NCBI RefSeq assembly: GCF_013201545.1
Contig: NZ_CP053746.1
Coordinates: forward strand, 3,672,501-3,736,500
Length of the DNA stretch: 64,000 bases
Reading direction: 5' to 3'
From: Pseudomonas graminis
GTDB taxonomy: Bacteria; Pseudomonadota; Gammaproteobacteria; Pseudomonadales; Pseudomonadaceae
Shown here in pieces: positions 8,858-17,709 of the stretch. Position numbers and translations under genes: made by a program. Within the stretch, counting starts at the first letter, position 1. Each line of letters starts with the position of its first letter. The notes under the pieces are model-generated. The model was not told the DNA's origin. It searched no databases and saw only the letters and a program-made list of their open reading frames with translations.

Positions 8858-9369
8858 CGTTGGGTCGCGCTGGCTTTCATGTTGTCGCCGAACTGCTTGA
8901 TGGACACGGCACCGCCGAATCCGGCCTGAGTGACGCTGGCCTGGTTGGCCTGACCGTATTGCCCGACGAAGGCCTGATTGTAGGCGCCGGTCTGCACCAC
9001 GCTCGCGGCGTTGTCAGTGCCGTGCTGCGTCACGCCGGTCTGGTTGTTGGTGCCCGATTGGCTGACCTGCGCGGTGTTCGCCGTGCCGTTCTGCTGCGCG
9101 GTGACCGCGTTGTTCACCCCGCTCTGGTTGACCACCGCCTGGTTGCGACTGCCGGTCTGACTCACGGCCTGATTCAGTCGGGCCCCGCTTTGATCGACGC
9201 GCGCCTGGTTGTAGGCGCCGATCTGCAAGATGGTGGCGACGCTGTTGCCGACAGTGATGTCCGCATAGCGTGCCTCGCGCACCAGATCCTGGGCCTGTGC
9301 CTGGGCAAGCGTGCCGGTGAGCAGCAGTGCGGCGGCGACCCAGGCGAATCCTTTAGCGTTGCGTTCCAT
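8854..9369 (-). CDS. csgB: CsgB-like curlin nucleator
   Basis: Secreted amyloid subunit of 171 residues with a signal peptide (cut near AQAQAQ) and about eleven half-repeats of the curlin QxGxxNQA type. It ends in ATQR, like the C-terminus of E. coli CsgB (VTQR), and lies apart from the larger CsgA-like gene, so I call it the nucleator. The start at 9369 has AGGAG five bases upstream. The first 17 bp lie inside the end of csgG and the stop overlaps csgH, indicating tight coupling. Confidence 0.78.
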   Translation of the reverse strand: MERNAKGFAWVAAALLLTGTLAQAQAQDLVREARYADITVGNSVATILQIGAYNQARVDQSGARLNQAVSQTGSRNQAVVNQSGVNNAVTAQQNGTANTAQVSQSGTNNQTGVTQHGTDNAASVVQTGAYNQAFVGQYGQANQASVTQAGFGGAVSIKQFGDNMKASATQR

Positions 9370-10255
9370 TCTTTTCTCCTGTCGTAACAATGTCCTGGTC
9401 CGCCTCAGCCAGCGGCAAGGTGGTCATTTGTTCGTCGTAGCTCTGCAGGTAACTCTGCAGCAGCGGCTTGTTCAGGTCAGCGGGGTCTTTCAGGTTCCAG
9501 CTACCGTCCCGGGCGCCTTGGGCAATCATGTGGATCAGCGCCGTTTCAATGGCTTCGCGCACGCATTGCTGCACGGGTTCGTTGCGCGACACGCCGGTCT
9601 CAACCTCCAGCAGATGCTTGAGGGAGACGAAGCGGAAGATGCCGAAATCGACTTGAATCGAGAAAATGGTCTTGGTGGTCGTGATGCTCTGGATGATGTC
9701 GCCGGTGCGGATGTCCACCGCCCTCAGGTTGACGGTCACCTGATCCTGGCGGTAAAGCTCGGATGGCCCGACACCGAGATAGCGAACGCCGATGCCGCCG
9801 GTGCGCACGTTGCTTTCGTAGGCGACGATGGCGCCTTCGATGATCATGTTCGCCGGCCGCAGCGCAGGCAGTTGCACCTGAGCCTGATCCTGGGGCTGCT
9901 CCAGCGCGCGGATGATCTTGCGCTCGGTGAGCAGGTCTTGAAGGTTTTCCCGCTCCACCGGCTTGAACCAGCGTGAGTCGCGCAGGGCGCTGATCAGCAG
10001 CGACGCGGCGCCCTGGGTCACCGAGGTGGAAAACGAGCTGTCGGGGGACGGTTTGTACTGCCCGGTCTGGTCGCGCAGGCCGTAGACCGCGACGCTGATG
10101 GGACCCGCGGGCGGCGGCAGGTGGGTCAGGTCACGCAGGCTCTGGGTGGCAGGCGACAGCGTGGCCGGGGAAATGGTCGCCGCAGGGCGAGACGTGGTAC
10201 AGCCGGCAATCAGCATGACGGCAGTGAACATCAACATGAGGGGACGGACGCGCAT
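9353..10255 (-). CDS. csgG: CsgG, curli secretion channel lipoprotein
   Basis: Forms the nonameric outer-membrane pore that exports curlin subunits. A lipoprotein signal peptide with lipobox LIAGC is seen near residue 20, followed by the CsgG core (ISVAVYGLRDQTGQYK, RENLQDLLTERKIIRA, ANMIIEGAIVAYESN, GVRYLGVGPSELYRQDQV). At 300 residues it is slightly longer than E. coli CsgG (277), with the extra residues at the C-terminus. The start at 10255 has GGAAGAG upstream; the ORF is open to 10306. It is separated from csgA by a hairpin. Confidence 0.93.
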   Translation of the reverse strand: MRVRPLMLMFTAVMLIAGCTTSRPAATISPATLSPATQSLRDLTHLPPPAGPISVAVYGLRDQTGQYKPSPDSSFSTSVTQGAASLLISALRDSRWFKPVERENLQDLLTERKIIRALEQPQDQAQVQLPALRPANMIIEGAIVAYESNVRTGGIGVRYLGVGPSELYRQDQVTVNLRAVDIRTGDIIQSITTTKTIFSIQVDFGIFRFVSLKHLLEVETGVSRNEPVQQCVREAIETALIHMIAQGARDGSWNLKDPADLNKPLLQSYLQSYDEQMTTLPLAEADQDIVTTGEKNGTQR

Positions 10256-10270
10256 ACTTTCTCTTCCCGC

Positions 10271-10298
10271 AAGAAAACCCCGCCAGACCCTGGCGGGG
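10271..10298 (-). terminator. Hairpin with T-tract between csgA and csgG
   Basis: On the minus strand the sequence reads CCCCGCCA, a five-base loop, TGGCGGGG, then TTTTCTT. The 8 bp GC-rich stem lies in the 52 bp gap after csgA. It probably ends most transcripts after the structural subunit gene and lets a smaller share continue into csgG-csgB-csgH. Confidence 0.75.
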
Positions 10299-10307
10299 TA
10301 CATCATC

Positions 10308-11306
10308 TTAGTGTTGGTAGATCGTTGCCACGTTGCCGCTGCCGCCGGTCTGGCTGACGTTGGCGACCATGTTGTTGCCGGACTGGGTCAGGCCGACGAT
10401 GTTGGAGGATGTGTAAGTGCCGGTGCCGGTCTGGCTGACGACCGCGCGGTTGTTGTTGCCGGTCTGGAGCAGGGTTTCTTCGTTATTGACGCTGGTCTGG
10501 GTGCTGGACGCGTAGTTGTTGTTGCCGACCTGCTGAACGTCTGCGGTCAGTGAAGTGCCGTTCTGGGAAGCGCTGACGGTGTTGAAGTCGCCGCGCTGTT
10601 GCACGTTGGCGCTGGTGAAGATGGAGCCGGTCTGCTGTATCGAGCCAAGGTTGTTGTTGCCGTTCTGTTGCAGAGTGGCGACGGTCTGCGCCTGGTTACG
10701 CTGTTGCGAAACGGTGCCGGTGTTGCTGTTGCCCGCTTGTATGACTTTACCGCCCACGCTGTTGCTGTTGCCTTGCTGCGAGACGCTCGCCAGGTTGTAG
10801 CTGCCGGCCTGGGAGATGGTCCCGCTGGAGCTCGAGTTAGCGGTTTGCGAGACGCTGGCGGTGTTGTTGTTACCGCCGCCCTGGGTGACGTAGGCGCTGG
10901 TGCTGTAGTTGCCCTGTTGATCAATGGTCGCTTTGCTATTAGCGCCGGACTGATTCAGGCTGGCGATCTGCGGTTGAGGGCCGCCGGCATTCTGCGTGAT
11001 CGAGCCGGTGTTGTTGTTCCCGGCCTGTTTGGCGCCGGCGATGTTGTAGTAGCCGGTCTGATTGATCGTCAGGTTGCTGTAGGTCGCGCTCTGGCTGACA
11101 GGGCTGCCATTGAGGCTGGCGCCAGCGGCGTTACGGCCGCCGTTCTGATTGATCGTGACTGTCGACTGGGTGGCGCCTTGCTGCTCGACGCCCAATTTGT
11201 TGTCAGTACCGGCCTGGGTGGTGTTGACGGTGCTTGAGTCGGCCATGGCCGCACCGGATACCGCAAACAGGATAGCCAGAGACAGTAATGATTTGCGTGC
11301 TTGCAT
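10308..11306 (-). CDS. csgA: CsgA-like major curlin, enlarged
   Basis: Major amyloid subunit candidate of 332 residues, about twice the size of E. coli CsgA (151). After a signal peptide (cut near AAMA) it is built from about 13 imperfect curlin repeats of roughly 22-25 residues with the pattern QxG(N)NN and SVSQ strands, and very rich in Asn, Gln, Gly, Ser and Thr. It ends in VATIYQH. No Cys is present. A ribosome binding site AAGGA lies upstream of 11306. It follows csgEF and precedes a hairpin, an order that favours high expression of this gene. Confidence 0.85.
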   Translation of the reverse strand: MQARKSLLSLAILFAVSGAAMADSSTVNTTQAGTDNKLGVEQQGATQSTVTINQNGGRNAAGASLNGSPVSQSATYSNLTINQTGYYNIAGAKQAGNNNTGSITQNAGGPQPQIASLNQSGANSKATIDQQGNYSTSAYVTQGGGNNNTASVSQTANSSSSGTISQAGSYNLASVSQQGNSNSVGGKVIQAGNSNTGTVSQQRNQAQTVATLQQNGNNNLGSIQQTGSIFTSANVQQRGDFNTVSASQNGTSLTADVQQVGNNNYASSTQTSVNNEETLLQTGNNNRAVVSQTGTGTYTSSNIVGLTQSGNNMVANVSQTGGSGNVATIYQH

Positions 11307-11365
11307 GATGATCTTCCTTATTCAGTGTTGTTGTGGGGTATTGCGGATACCGGATGCGACGGGTC

Positions 11366-11809
11366 TTACGGTTGATTCACTTGGAACTGGGTGGTCTGGC
11401 CGGTGTTTTTGTCGGTCGTGACGATCTGCAGCAGGCCGCCTTGCAGGTTGGTGATTGCGATGCGGAAGTCAGTGGTTTCGACGGTGCCCGGAACCAGTTG
11501 GCCGTTGGCGCCAACGATGCTGGACGTCACCGCCGACGACACCCGGCTGAGGATGGCGCTCTGCAACATGCTGTTGAACTGGGTCAGCGCGGTCTGCCCG
11601 GAGTAGGCGCCGGACGATGAGGACTTTTCGACGTAATGGTTTTGCGCCTGGGCCTGATTCAGCAGCACCGGGCCGTTCAACGGGTTGCCGCCAAACGACG
11701 GGTTGTTCGGGACATAGGCCAGTTCGCTGGCCTGGACGCCTGAACACATGCCGGCCATCAAGGCGAAGCTGGCGACCAACACGCAGCGGTCAATAGTGGG
11801 TGCTTTCAT
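11366..11809 (-). CDS. csgF: CsgF, curli nucleation/anchoring factor
   Basis: Exported protein of 147 residues that in E. coli binds CsgG at the cell surface and helps CsgB anchor the fibre. It has a signal peptide (cut near VQAS) and the CsgF signature YVPNNPSFGGNPLNG immediately after it, the segment known to insert in the CsgG channel. The start overlaps the csgE stop by 4 bp (ATGA). Confidence 0.93.
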   Translation of the reverse strand: MKAPTIDRCVLVASFALMAGMCSGVQASELAYVPNNPSFGGNPLNGPVLLNQAQAQNHYVEKSSSSGAYSGQTALTQFNSMLQSAILSRVSSAVTSSIVGANGQLVPGTVETTDFRIAITNLQGGLLQIVTTDKNTGQTTQFQVNQP

Positions 11810-12249
11810 AGCTCGTCTCGTCCCATGTCCGGGTCGCCAAAGAATTGTGCCAATTGATAATCAAGAATGGCCTGGTACACCTGACCGGCAGCGTCGGCGG
11901 CAATGGCCGGAATAAGCGTGCGGTTGGGCGGGAGGAACATTTGAAACAAACGGCGATTGCCGTAATCCACGAAGACCTGACTGCCTAAACGCGCAGTGGG
12001 GCGCTCGGTAATGGTGACGGTAAACGTTTCCGCTTCATCTTTCTCGCGCCAGGTATTGGCGAAACTGTCATAAAACGTCCGGCCTGCCAGGGTCATGGTC
12101 TGCCCGATCACAATACCGCCGACGTCACGGTGGTTGAGCGTCCGGTGCTGCTCAACTGTCGCGGAAGTGTTCACGCTGGGCTGAGCAAGCGCCGTGGTTG
12201 CGGCGCACAGAGGCAGCAGCCATAGGCCAATAACGTTAAGGGTTTTCAT
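11806..12249 (-). CDS. csgE: CsgE, curli secretion specificity factor
   Basis: Periplasmic cap protein of 147 residues that directs subunits to CsgG. A signal peptide (cut near ALAQ) is followed by the CsgE core: HRDVGGIVIGQTMTLAGRTFYDSF, ITERPTARLGSQVFVDYG and FQMFLPPNR. First gene of the csgEFAGBH operon. No Shine-Dalgarno site is clear before the ATG at 12249. No csgD regulator lies in the window. Confidence 0.93.
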   Translation of the reverse strand: MKTLNVIGLWLLPLCAATTALAQPSVNTSATVEQHRTLNHRDVGGIVIGQTMTLAGRTFYDSFANTWREKDEAETFTVTITERPTARLGSQVFVDYGNRRLFQMFLPPNRTLIPAIAADAAGQVYQAILDYQLAQFFGDPDMGRDEL

Positions 12250-12660
12250 GTGTGTACGATTATGGGTACAGGGTGTTACTTGTTATATCTCATTAAACTT
12301 GCTTTGCCAGTGCTTAATTAAGATAAAGTTCATTTATTTTGTTGGCGTCAACTTCCATTCTTATTTAATTAGTCCTGCTTAAAAACTAATGCCGTAACAA
12401 GGCTGCGAATTTATGGCGTCAAATATTTTTTCGGGAAAAGGCTTAATAAAGCCATCGTCTATGGATATGTATAAAGCGAGCGTCTTGAAAGAGGGTTGTT
12501 AGCTGGCTAATGCTTAGGGTGGTCGTGAAGTTTATGACCCTGTGGCAGTGATGAAGTTGTTATAAGTTTCAAGCGACTGCTTCATTACTTACCGTATGAG
12601 TTCGGCTCTGCAGAGCGCGCGTGATTTCAACATGACTCGCTTCAGCCGGGCGTGCGAGCT
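12250..12660. promoter_or_regulatory. AT-rich divergent control region of csgE and dusA
   Basis: About 400 bp, clearly richer in A and T than the surrounding sequence (for example 12290-12380 and 12405-12480). No ORF of note. On the minus strand TATAAC (12282-12287) could be a csg -10 box about 30 bases before csgE, but the matching -35 is weak. Such islands in pseudomonads are often bound by MvaT/MvaU (inference). Confidence 0.5.
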
Positions 12661-12703
12661 GTTAGAATGCGCGTCCTCTTCGCCCGACCTGCTCATTGCT
12701 GCC

Positions 12704-13714
12704 ATGTTGCCTACCACAGAACCCCGTACCGACCGCCTGCCGTCCGAGCCCTCACGGCGCTTCTCCGTGGCACCGATGATGGACTGGACGGATCGTCACT
12801 GCCGTTTTTTCCTGCGGCTGCTGTCGAAAAACGCGCTGCTGTACACCGAGATGGTCACCACCGGCGCGTTGCTGCACGGCGATACCGAGCGCTTTTTGCG
12901 CCACGACGAAACGGAGCATCCGCTGGCCCTGCAATTGGGCGGCAGCAACCCGGCTGACCTCGCCGCCAGTGCGCGTCTGGCCCAGGCGGCCGGCTACGAT
13001 GAAGTCAATCTCAACGTCGGTTGCCCGAGCGATCGCGTGCAGAACAACATGATCGGCGCCGTGTTGATGGGGCATCCGCAACGGGTGGCCGATTGCGTCA
13101 AAGCCATGCGCGACGCGGTGACGATTCCGGTGACGGTTAAGCATCGCATCGGCATCAACGGCCGCGACAGTTACGAGCAGCTCTGCGAGTTCGTCGGCAC
13201 CGTGCGCGACGCCGGCTGCACCAGCTTCACCGTGCATGCCCGCATCGCCATTCTCGAAGGCCTGTCGCCAAAGGAAAACCGGGACATCCCGCCGCTGCGC
13301 TATGACATCGCCGCGCAGTTGAAGCAGGACTTCCCCGAACTGGAGATCATCCTCAACGGCGGCATCAAGACCTTGGAGCAGTGCCAGGAGCATCTGAATA
13401 CCTTCGACGGCGTGATGCTCGGCCGTGAGGCGTATCACAACCCGTACCTGCTGGCAGGCGTGGACCGCGAACTGTTCGGCAGCACCGCCCCGCCGATCAC
13501 CCGCGCCGACACCCTGGCGCTGATGCGCCCCTACGTGGAAGCGCACCTTCGCGACGGCGGCTCCATGCACCACATCACCCGCCATGTGCTGGGCCTGGGC
13601 ACCGGTTTCCCCGGGGCACGGAAGTTTCGGCAGATGCTCTCGGTGGACATTCACAAGACGGACGACCCGCTAGGCTTGCTGGATCGGGCAGGGGAGTTGT
13701 TGGAAGGGCGTTGA
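12704..13714 (+). CDS. dusA: DusA, tRNA-dihydrouridine(20/20a) synthase
   Basis: Flavin enzyme reducing uridines 20/20a in the tRNA D-loop. The DusA-specific sequence is seen: SVAPMMDWTDRHCRFFLRLL, LLYTEMVTTGALLHGD, the catalytic cysteine in NLNVGCPSDRVQNN, and the FMN-binding VKHRIGIN and LNGGIKT. I start it at 12704 (336 residues, family length). The frame is open to 12596, but a -10-like TAGAAT at 12663-12668 suggests transcription begins between the two. Confidence 0.92.
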   Translation: MLPTTEPRTDRLPSEPSRRFSVAPMMDWTDRHCRFFLRLLSKNALLYTEMVTTGALLHGDTERFLRHDETEHPLALQLGGSNPADLAASARLAQAAGYDEVNLNVGCPSDRVQNNMIGAVLMGHPQRVADCVKAMRDAVTIPVTVKHRIGINGRDSYEQLCEFVGTVRDAGCTSFTVHARIAILEGLSPKENRDIPPLRYDIAAQLKQDFPELEIILNGGIKTLEQCQEHLNTFDGVMLGREAYHNPYLLAGVDRELFGSTAPPITRADTLALMRPYVEAHLRDGGSMHHITRHVLGLGTGFPGARKFRQMLSVDIHKTDDPLGLLDRAGELLEGR

Positions 13715-13808
13715 TGTTCAGGGAGCCGGCGGGCTCCCTGATTGCCGGATGATCGGCCGTACCGCCGCGAAAGTGGCCGCTGCGTGTGTTGCAGCGGCCG
13801 CTTTCGAT

Positions 13809-16040
13809 TCACACCTTCATCGTCGGCGGCAACTCCATCAATTTGTCCAGGGTGATCGGCAGGTCGCGGATACGTTTGCCGGTGGCGTGCGAGACAGCAT
13901 TGGCCACCGCAGCCGCCAGGCCGGTGATGCCGATTTCTCCGATCCCGCGCGCGCCGAACTCATTGAGCTCAAAGTCGGGGTAGTCCAGCAGGATCACGTC
14001 GATCTCCGGCTGATCGGCATGCACCGGCACTACGTATTCGGCGTAGTTGTTGTTAACCGGCATGCCGTTGCGCTCGTCGAAATCGGTGGCCTCGAACAGC
14101 GCCATGCCGACGCCCATGACGATCGCGCCTTCGACCTGATTGAGGGCGGTTTTCTGGTTGATCACCTTGCCCACGTCAATGGCACTGACCACCCGCGACA
14201 CCCGCAGCCGCGAGATGCCCGGGTCCCAGCGCACTTCGACAAAGTGCACACCGAAGGAGCGGAACGAGTGCTTGCTGGTGTCGTTCATGCCGGTCTTGGC
14301 TTCACCGAAAGCGCTAGCCTGCTTTTGCGCCTTGAGCACGTCGGCGATGGCGAACGTCTTGTCGCCGCTTTTCAACTGACCCTGCTCGAAGCTCACCTGA
14401 TCGGCCTTGGCCCCGGCAAACACGCCCTTGGGCGCGGTCGCAAACGCCTTCAACTGATCGACGGCCTGGCGGGTGGCCTCGGCGATGGCGGGCAGTACGC
14501 TTGCGGTCGCCCAGGATCCGCCCGACACCGGCGCTGGCGGGAACGACGAATTGCCCAGCTCGACCTCGATCTTGTCCAAGGGGATGCCGGTGATGCTGCT
14601 GACCACTTGAGCAATGATGGTGTAGGTGCCGGTGCCGATGTCCTGCACCCCGCAAATGGCCCACGCCGTGCCGTCGGCGCGCAGTGCGACTTGCGCCTCC
14701 GCAGGTGTGCGGTAGGCGTCCCAGTTACAGGCGGCCATGCCATAGCCGATGATCTCGGTACCGTCCTTCATCGAGCCGGGCGCCGGGTTGCGTTTGCTCC
14801 AGCCGAAGCGCTCGGCGGCCTTGTCGATGCACTCCTGCAGATGATTGCTTGACCACGGCAGGTTCTGGCTTTCGTCGCGCTCGGAGACATTGAGCTTGCG
14901 GAACTCCAGCGGATCCATGCTGACTTTTTCGGCCATTTCATCCATGGCCGATTCCAGGGCGAACAGCCCCGGCGCTGCACCCGGCGCACGCATGGACGTC
15001 GGCGTGCCGCGATTGACCTCGATGATCTTGTGGGTCACCAGCACGTTCGCGCAGCTGTAGAGGCTCTTGGTCGAGGTGCCGCAGTTTTCCTTGTACGGGT
15101 CGGTAAACGAGGTGGTGTTGATGGACTCGTGGCTCACCGACACCAGCTTGCCTTTGTCGTCGGTGGCCAGCCGCATGCGCTGACGGGTTTCCGGGCGATG
15201 GCCGGTGGTGGTGAACATCTGCTGACGCGGCACCACCAGTTGCACCGGGCGCTTGAGCACCTTGGCAGCGCCGCAGGCGGCGACCGAATGGGGCCAGATC
15301 CACAGTTTGCTGCCGAAGCCCGAGCCAATGAACGGCGCGCGCACTTCGACCTTCTCCGGGATCATGCCGAAGATTTTTGCCAGGGAATTGCGGTGGGCGA
15401 CCACGCCTTGGGTCGCCTCGTAAACGATCAGTCGCCCGTCTTCCCAACTGGCAACGGTGGCGTGCATTTCCATCGGGTTGTGGGTTTCGACCGGCGTCGA
15501 ATAGGTGGCGTCGATGCTGTGGGCGGCGCTGTCGAAGGCAGCGGCGGCGTTACCCCGGCTATGGTTCGGGCTGCCATCCTGCAGCGCGCCAGCTTTCAGG
15601 CCTTGTTCGAGATTGGCCACGGCGTCGGTCTTGCTGTAACTGACTTTGATCTTGTACGCCGCCGCCCGCGCGTGCTCGAAGGTATCGGCCACCACCAGGG
15701 CCACGAACTGGCCGGCGTAATGCACGGTGTCGTCTTCGAACGGCAGGCGGCTTTCGTCGGACTTGGCTGCCTTGAGGATCTGGGCAAACGACATCGGCAG
15801 TGTCGAGTTGTGGTAGAGCGCCGGGAAGTTGCCGTGGTGCAGAATCTCCAGAACGCCCGGCGATTTGCGCGCGGCGTCCAGTTCCAGGCCGGTAATCTTG
15901 CCGCTGGCGACGGTGCTGAACACGCCGTAGCCGTAGGCCATATTCTTCAGGTGGTGGTCGGACGCGTACATCGCGCTGCCGGTGACCTTACGTTGGCCAT
16001 CGATGCGACGGGGTGCCGAGCCAATCATTGCGTCAGTCAT
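13809..16040 (-). CDS. paoC: PaoC-like molybdopterin subunit of periplasmic aldehyde oxidoreductase
   Basis: Large catalytic subunit (743 residues) of a xanthine-dehydrogenase-family enzyme of the PaoABC type, which oxidises aldehydes to acids in the periplasm. Seen are the N-terminal IDGQRKVTGSAMYASDH, the molybdopterin regions GSGFGSKLWIWPH and RAPGAAPGLFALE, the GGSWATASV stretch, and the catalytic glutamate in ARGIGEIGITG near residue 710. It has no signal peptide of its own and would be exported with the Tat subunit. Ribosome binding site GGAGG lies before 16040. It is 14 bp after paoB. No paoD/xdhC-type maturation gene follows. Confidence 0.9.
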   Translation of the reverse strand: MTDAMIGSAPRRIDGQRKVTGSAMYASDHHLKNMAYGYGVFSTVASGKITGLELDAARKSPGVLEILHHGNFPALYHNSTLPMSFAQILKAAKSDESRLPFEDDTVHYAGQFVALVVADTFEHARAAAYKIKVSYSKTDAVANLEQGLKAGALQDGSPNHSRGNAAAAFDSAAHSIDATYSTPVETHNPMEMHATVASWEDGRLIVYEATQGVVAHRNSLAKIFGMIPEKVEVRAPFIGSGFGSKLWIWPHSVAACGAAKVLKRPVQLVVPRQQMFTTTGHRPETRQRMRLATDDKGKLVSVSHESINTTSFTDPYKENCGTSTKSLYSCANVLVTHKIIEVNRGTPTSMRAPGAAPGLFALESAMDEMAEKVSMDPLEFRKLNVSERDESQNLPWSSNHLQECIDKAAERFGWSKRNPAPGSMKDGTEIIGYGMAACNWDAYRTPAEAQVALRADGTAWAICGVQDIGTGTYTIIAQVVSSITGIPLDKIEVELGNSSFPPAPVSGGSWATASVLPAIAEATRQAVDQLKAFATAPKGVFAGAKADQVSFEQGQLKSGDKTFAIADVLKAQKQASAFGEAKTGMNDTSKHSFRSFGVHFVEVRWDPGISRLRVSRVVSAIDVGKVINQKTALNQVEGAIVMGVGMALFEATDFDERNGMPVNNNYAEYVVPVHADQPEIDVILLDYPDFELNEFGARGIGEIGITGLAAAVANAVSHATGKRIRDLPITLDKLMELPPTMKV

Positions 16041-16054
16041 GGTGAATCCTCCGG

Positions 16055-17038
16055 TCAGGCATTCAAGGTGCCGAGGTTGCGCACGATGGCCTGCTGCCCC
16101 AAGGCGATCTTGTAGGCGTTGTGGCGATAGGCTTTGGCGCCCTTGAGGGCGATGGCGGCGACTTTATCGAGGGTCTGCGGGGTCAGGCTCTGGCCCTTCA
16201 ACGCCTGCTCGGCTTCGAGCGAGCGCCAGGGTTTGGTCCCCACGCCGCCCAGAGCGATCCGCGCGTCACGCACGGTGTTGCCGTCCATGACAACGATCAC
16301 CGCGCTGGACGCCAGGGCGAACTGATACGAGGCGCGATCCCGCAGCTTTAGATAAGCGGACTTATTGCCGGCCAGCGGCGCGGCCAGCACCACGTGGGTG
16401 ATCAGCTCATCGTCCAGCAGCGCGTGTTCTTTCCACGGCGTCGCCCCAGGCAACAGGTGGAAGTCGGCGAAATCGACACTGCGCTTGCCCTTCGGACCCT
16501 GCACCTCGACCGTCGCGCCAATGGCGATCATCGCCACGCACATGTCCGAAGGATGGGTGGCGATGCATTGGTCGCTAGTGCCCAGCACCGCATGCACGCT
16601 GCGATTATGGCCGTCGATGGCGGCGCAACCCGAACCCGGCTCACGCTTGTTGCAGGGCGAATAACCGTCGCGGAAATAGTTGCAGCGCACCCGCTGCATC
16701 ACGTTGCCAGCCGTTGTGGCTTTGTTACGCAATTGAGTCGTGGCGCCGGACAGCAGCGCCTGGGACAGCACGGCATAGTGCTCGACGATGTGCGGGTGAT
16801 GGGCCAGTTCGGTATTGCTGACCAGGGCACCGATGCGCACGCTGCCATCCTTCTGCACCTCGATCTGCTTGAGGGAGAGGTGGTTGACGTCGATCACTTG
16901 GTCGGCCGGCATGATGTCGAGCTTGACCAGGTCGAGCAACGTTGTGCCGCCGGCGAGGAAGAAGGTCGTCGGGCTTTTCGCGTGGGTCGTCACGGCCTGT
17001 TCGACGCTGTTGGCGCGCACATAATCAAAGGCTCTCAT
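16055..17038 (-). CDS. paoB: PaoB-like FAD-binding subunit of aldehyde oxidoreductase
   Basis: FAD subunit of 327 residues. The FAD motifs FFLAGGTTLLDLVKLD (about 27-42) and TTAGNVMQRVRC are visible. The insertion CNYFRDGYSPCNK followed by GSGC, with four cysteines, matches the extra [4Fe-4S] cluster of the PaoB/YagS group and separates it from ordinary XdhB. The start at 17038 (MRAFDYV) overlaps the paoA stop (TGATG). An apparent frame open to 17221 is a shadow in paoA. Confidence 0.9.
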   Translation of the reverse strand: MRAFDYVRANSVEQAVTTHAKSPTTFFLAGGTTLLDLVKLDIMPADQVIDVNHLSLKQIEVQKDGSVRIGALVSNTELAHHPHIVEHYAVLSQALLSGATTQLRNKATTAGNVMQRVRCNYFRDGYSPCNKREPGSGCAAIDGHNRSVHAVLGTSDQCIATHPSDMCVAMIAIGATVEVQGPKGKRSVDFADFHLLPGATPWKEHALLDDELITHVVLAAPLAGNKSAYLKLRDRASYQFALASSAVIVVMDGNTVRDARIALGGVGTKPWRSLEAEQALKGQSLTPQTLDKVAAIALKGAKAYRHNAYKIALGQQAIVRNLGTLNA

Positions 17039-17709
17039 CAGCTCACCTCCTGGACTTTGATGCGCGCCGACTGGATCGCCGCGAGGATGTTCTTGTACGC
17101 GCCGCAACGGCAAATGTTGCCGCTCATGGCTTCGCGCACGCTGTGATCGTCGGTGCCGATGTTTTTGTCTTTCAATAACGCCGCTGCGCTCATGATCTGC
17201 CCGGAGGTGCAGTAGCCGCACTGGTAGGCATCGTGTTCCCAGAAGGCCTCCTGCACCGGGTGCAGCTTGCCGTTCTGCGCCAGACCTTCAATGGTGGTGA
17301 TGTCGTCGCCTTCGTGCATCGCCGCGAGGGACAGGCACGAATTGATCGCCACGCCGTTGACGTGGACGGTGCAGGCGCCGCACTGGCCGTGGTCGCAGCC
17401 TTTCTTGGTGCCGGTGAGTTGCAGACGATCGCGCAGCACGTCCAGCAGCGCGGCGTTGGCCGGCAGGTTCAGGGTGTGGGCCTGGCCGTTGACCTTCAGG
17501 GTCATGCGCCGTTCGTCGGCCGCAGGCGGGTCGATGTCATCGGCGACGGCGGCCTGGGTTGCCAGCGCCTGGGTCCAGATCGGCGCCGTCGCGGCAGCGA
17601 GGCTGGACACGCCGATGGACTTCAGGAAGTTGCGGCGGGACGGGACGGTAAAGGCCTTGAGGTCACAAGACAGTTCTTCTTTGTTGGGGCGATCAGGCTG
17701 ATCGGTCAT
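17038..17709 (-). CDS. paoA: PaoA-like [2Fe-2S] subunit with Tat signal
   Basis: Iron-sulphur subunit of 223 residues. An N-terminal twin-arginine signal ([10 protein letters not shown] near residue 25, then a hydrophobic Ala-rich stretch) carries the complex to the periplasm. The plant-type [2Fe-2S] cluster is seen as [15 protein letters not shown], and the second cluster as CGYCTSGQ and CRCGAYKN. The start at 17709 has GAGGAACC upstream; the frame is open to 17853. First gene of the paoABC operon. Confidence 0.92.
   Translation of the reverse strand: MTDQPDRPNKEELSCDLKAFTVPSRRNFLKSIGVSSLAAATAPIWTQALATQAAVADDIDPPAADERRMTLKVNGQAHTLNLPANAALLDVLRDRLQLTGTKKGCDHGQCGACTVHVNGVAINSCLSLAAMHEGDDITTIEGLAQNGKLHPVQEAFWEHDAYQCGYCTSGQIMSAAALLKDKNIGTDDHSVREAMSGNICRCGAYKNILAAIQSARIKVQEVS

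Noticed and set aside
10599..11237. Plus-strand ORF of 212 codons opposite csgA
   Set aside because: It is the antisense of curlin repeats; repeated coding sequence creates long open frames on the other strand.
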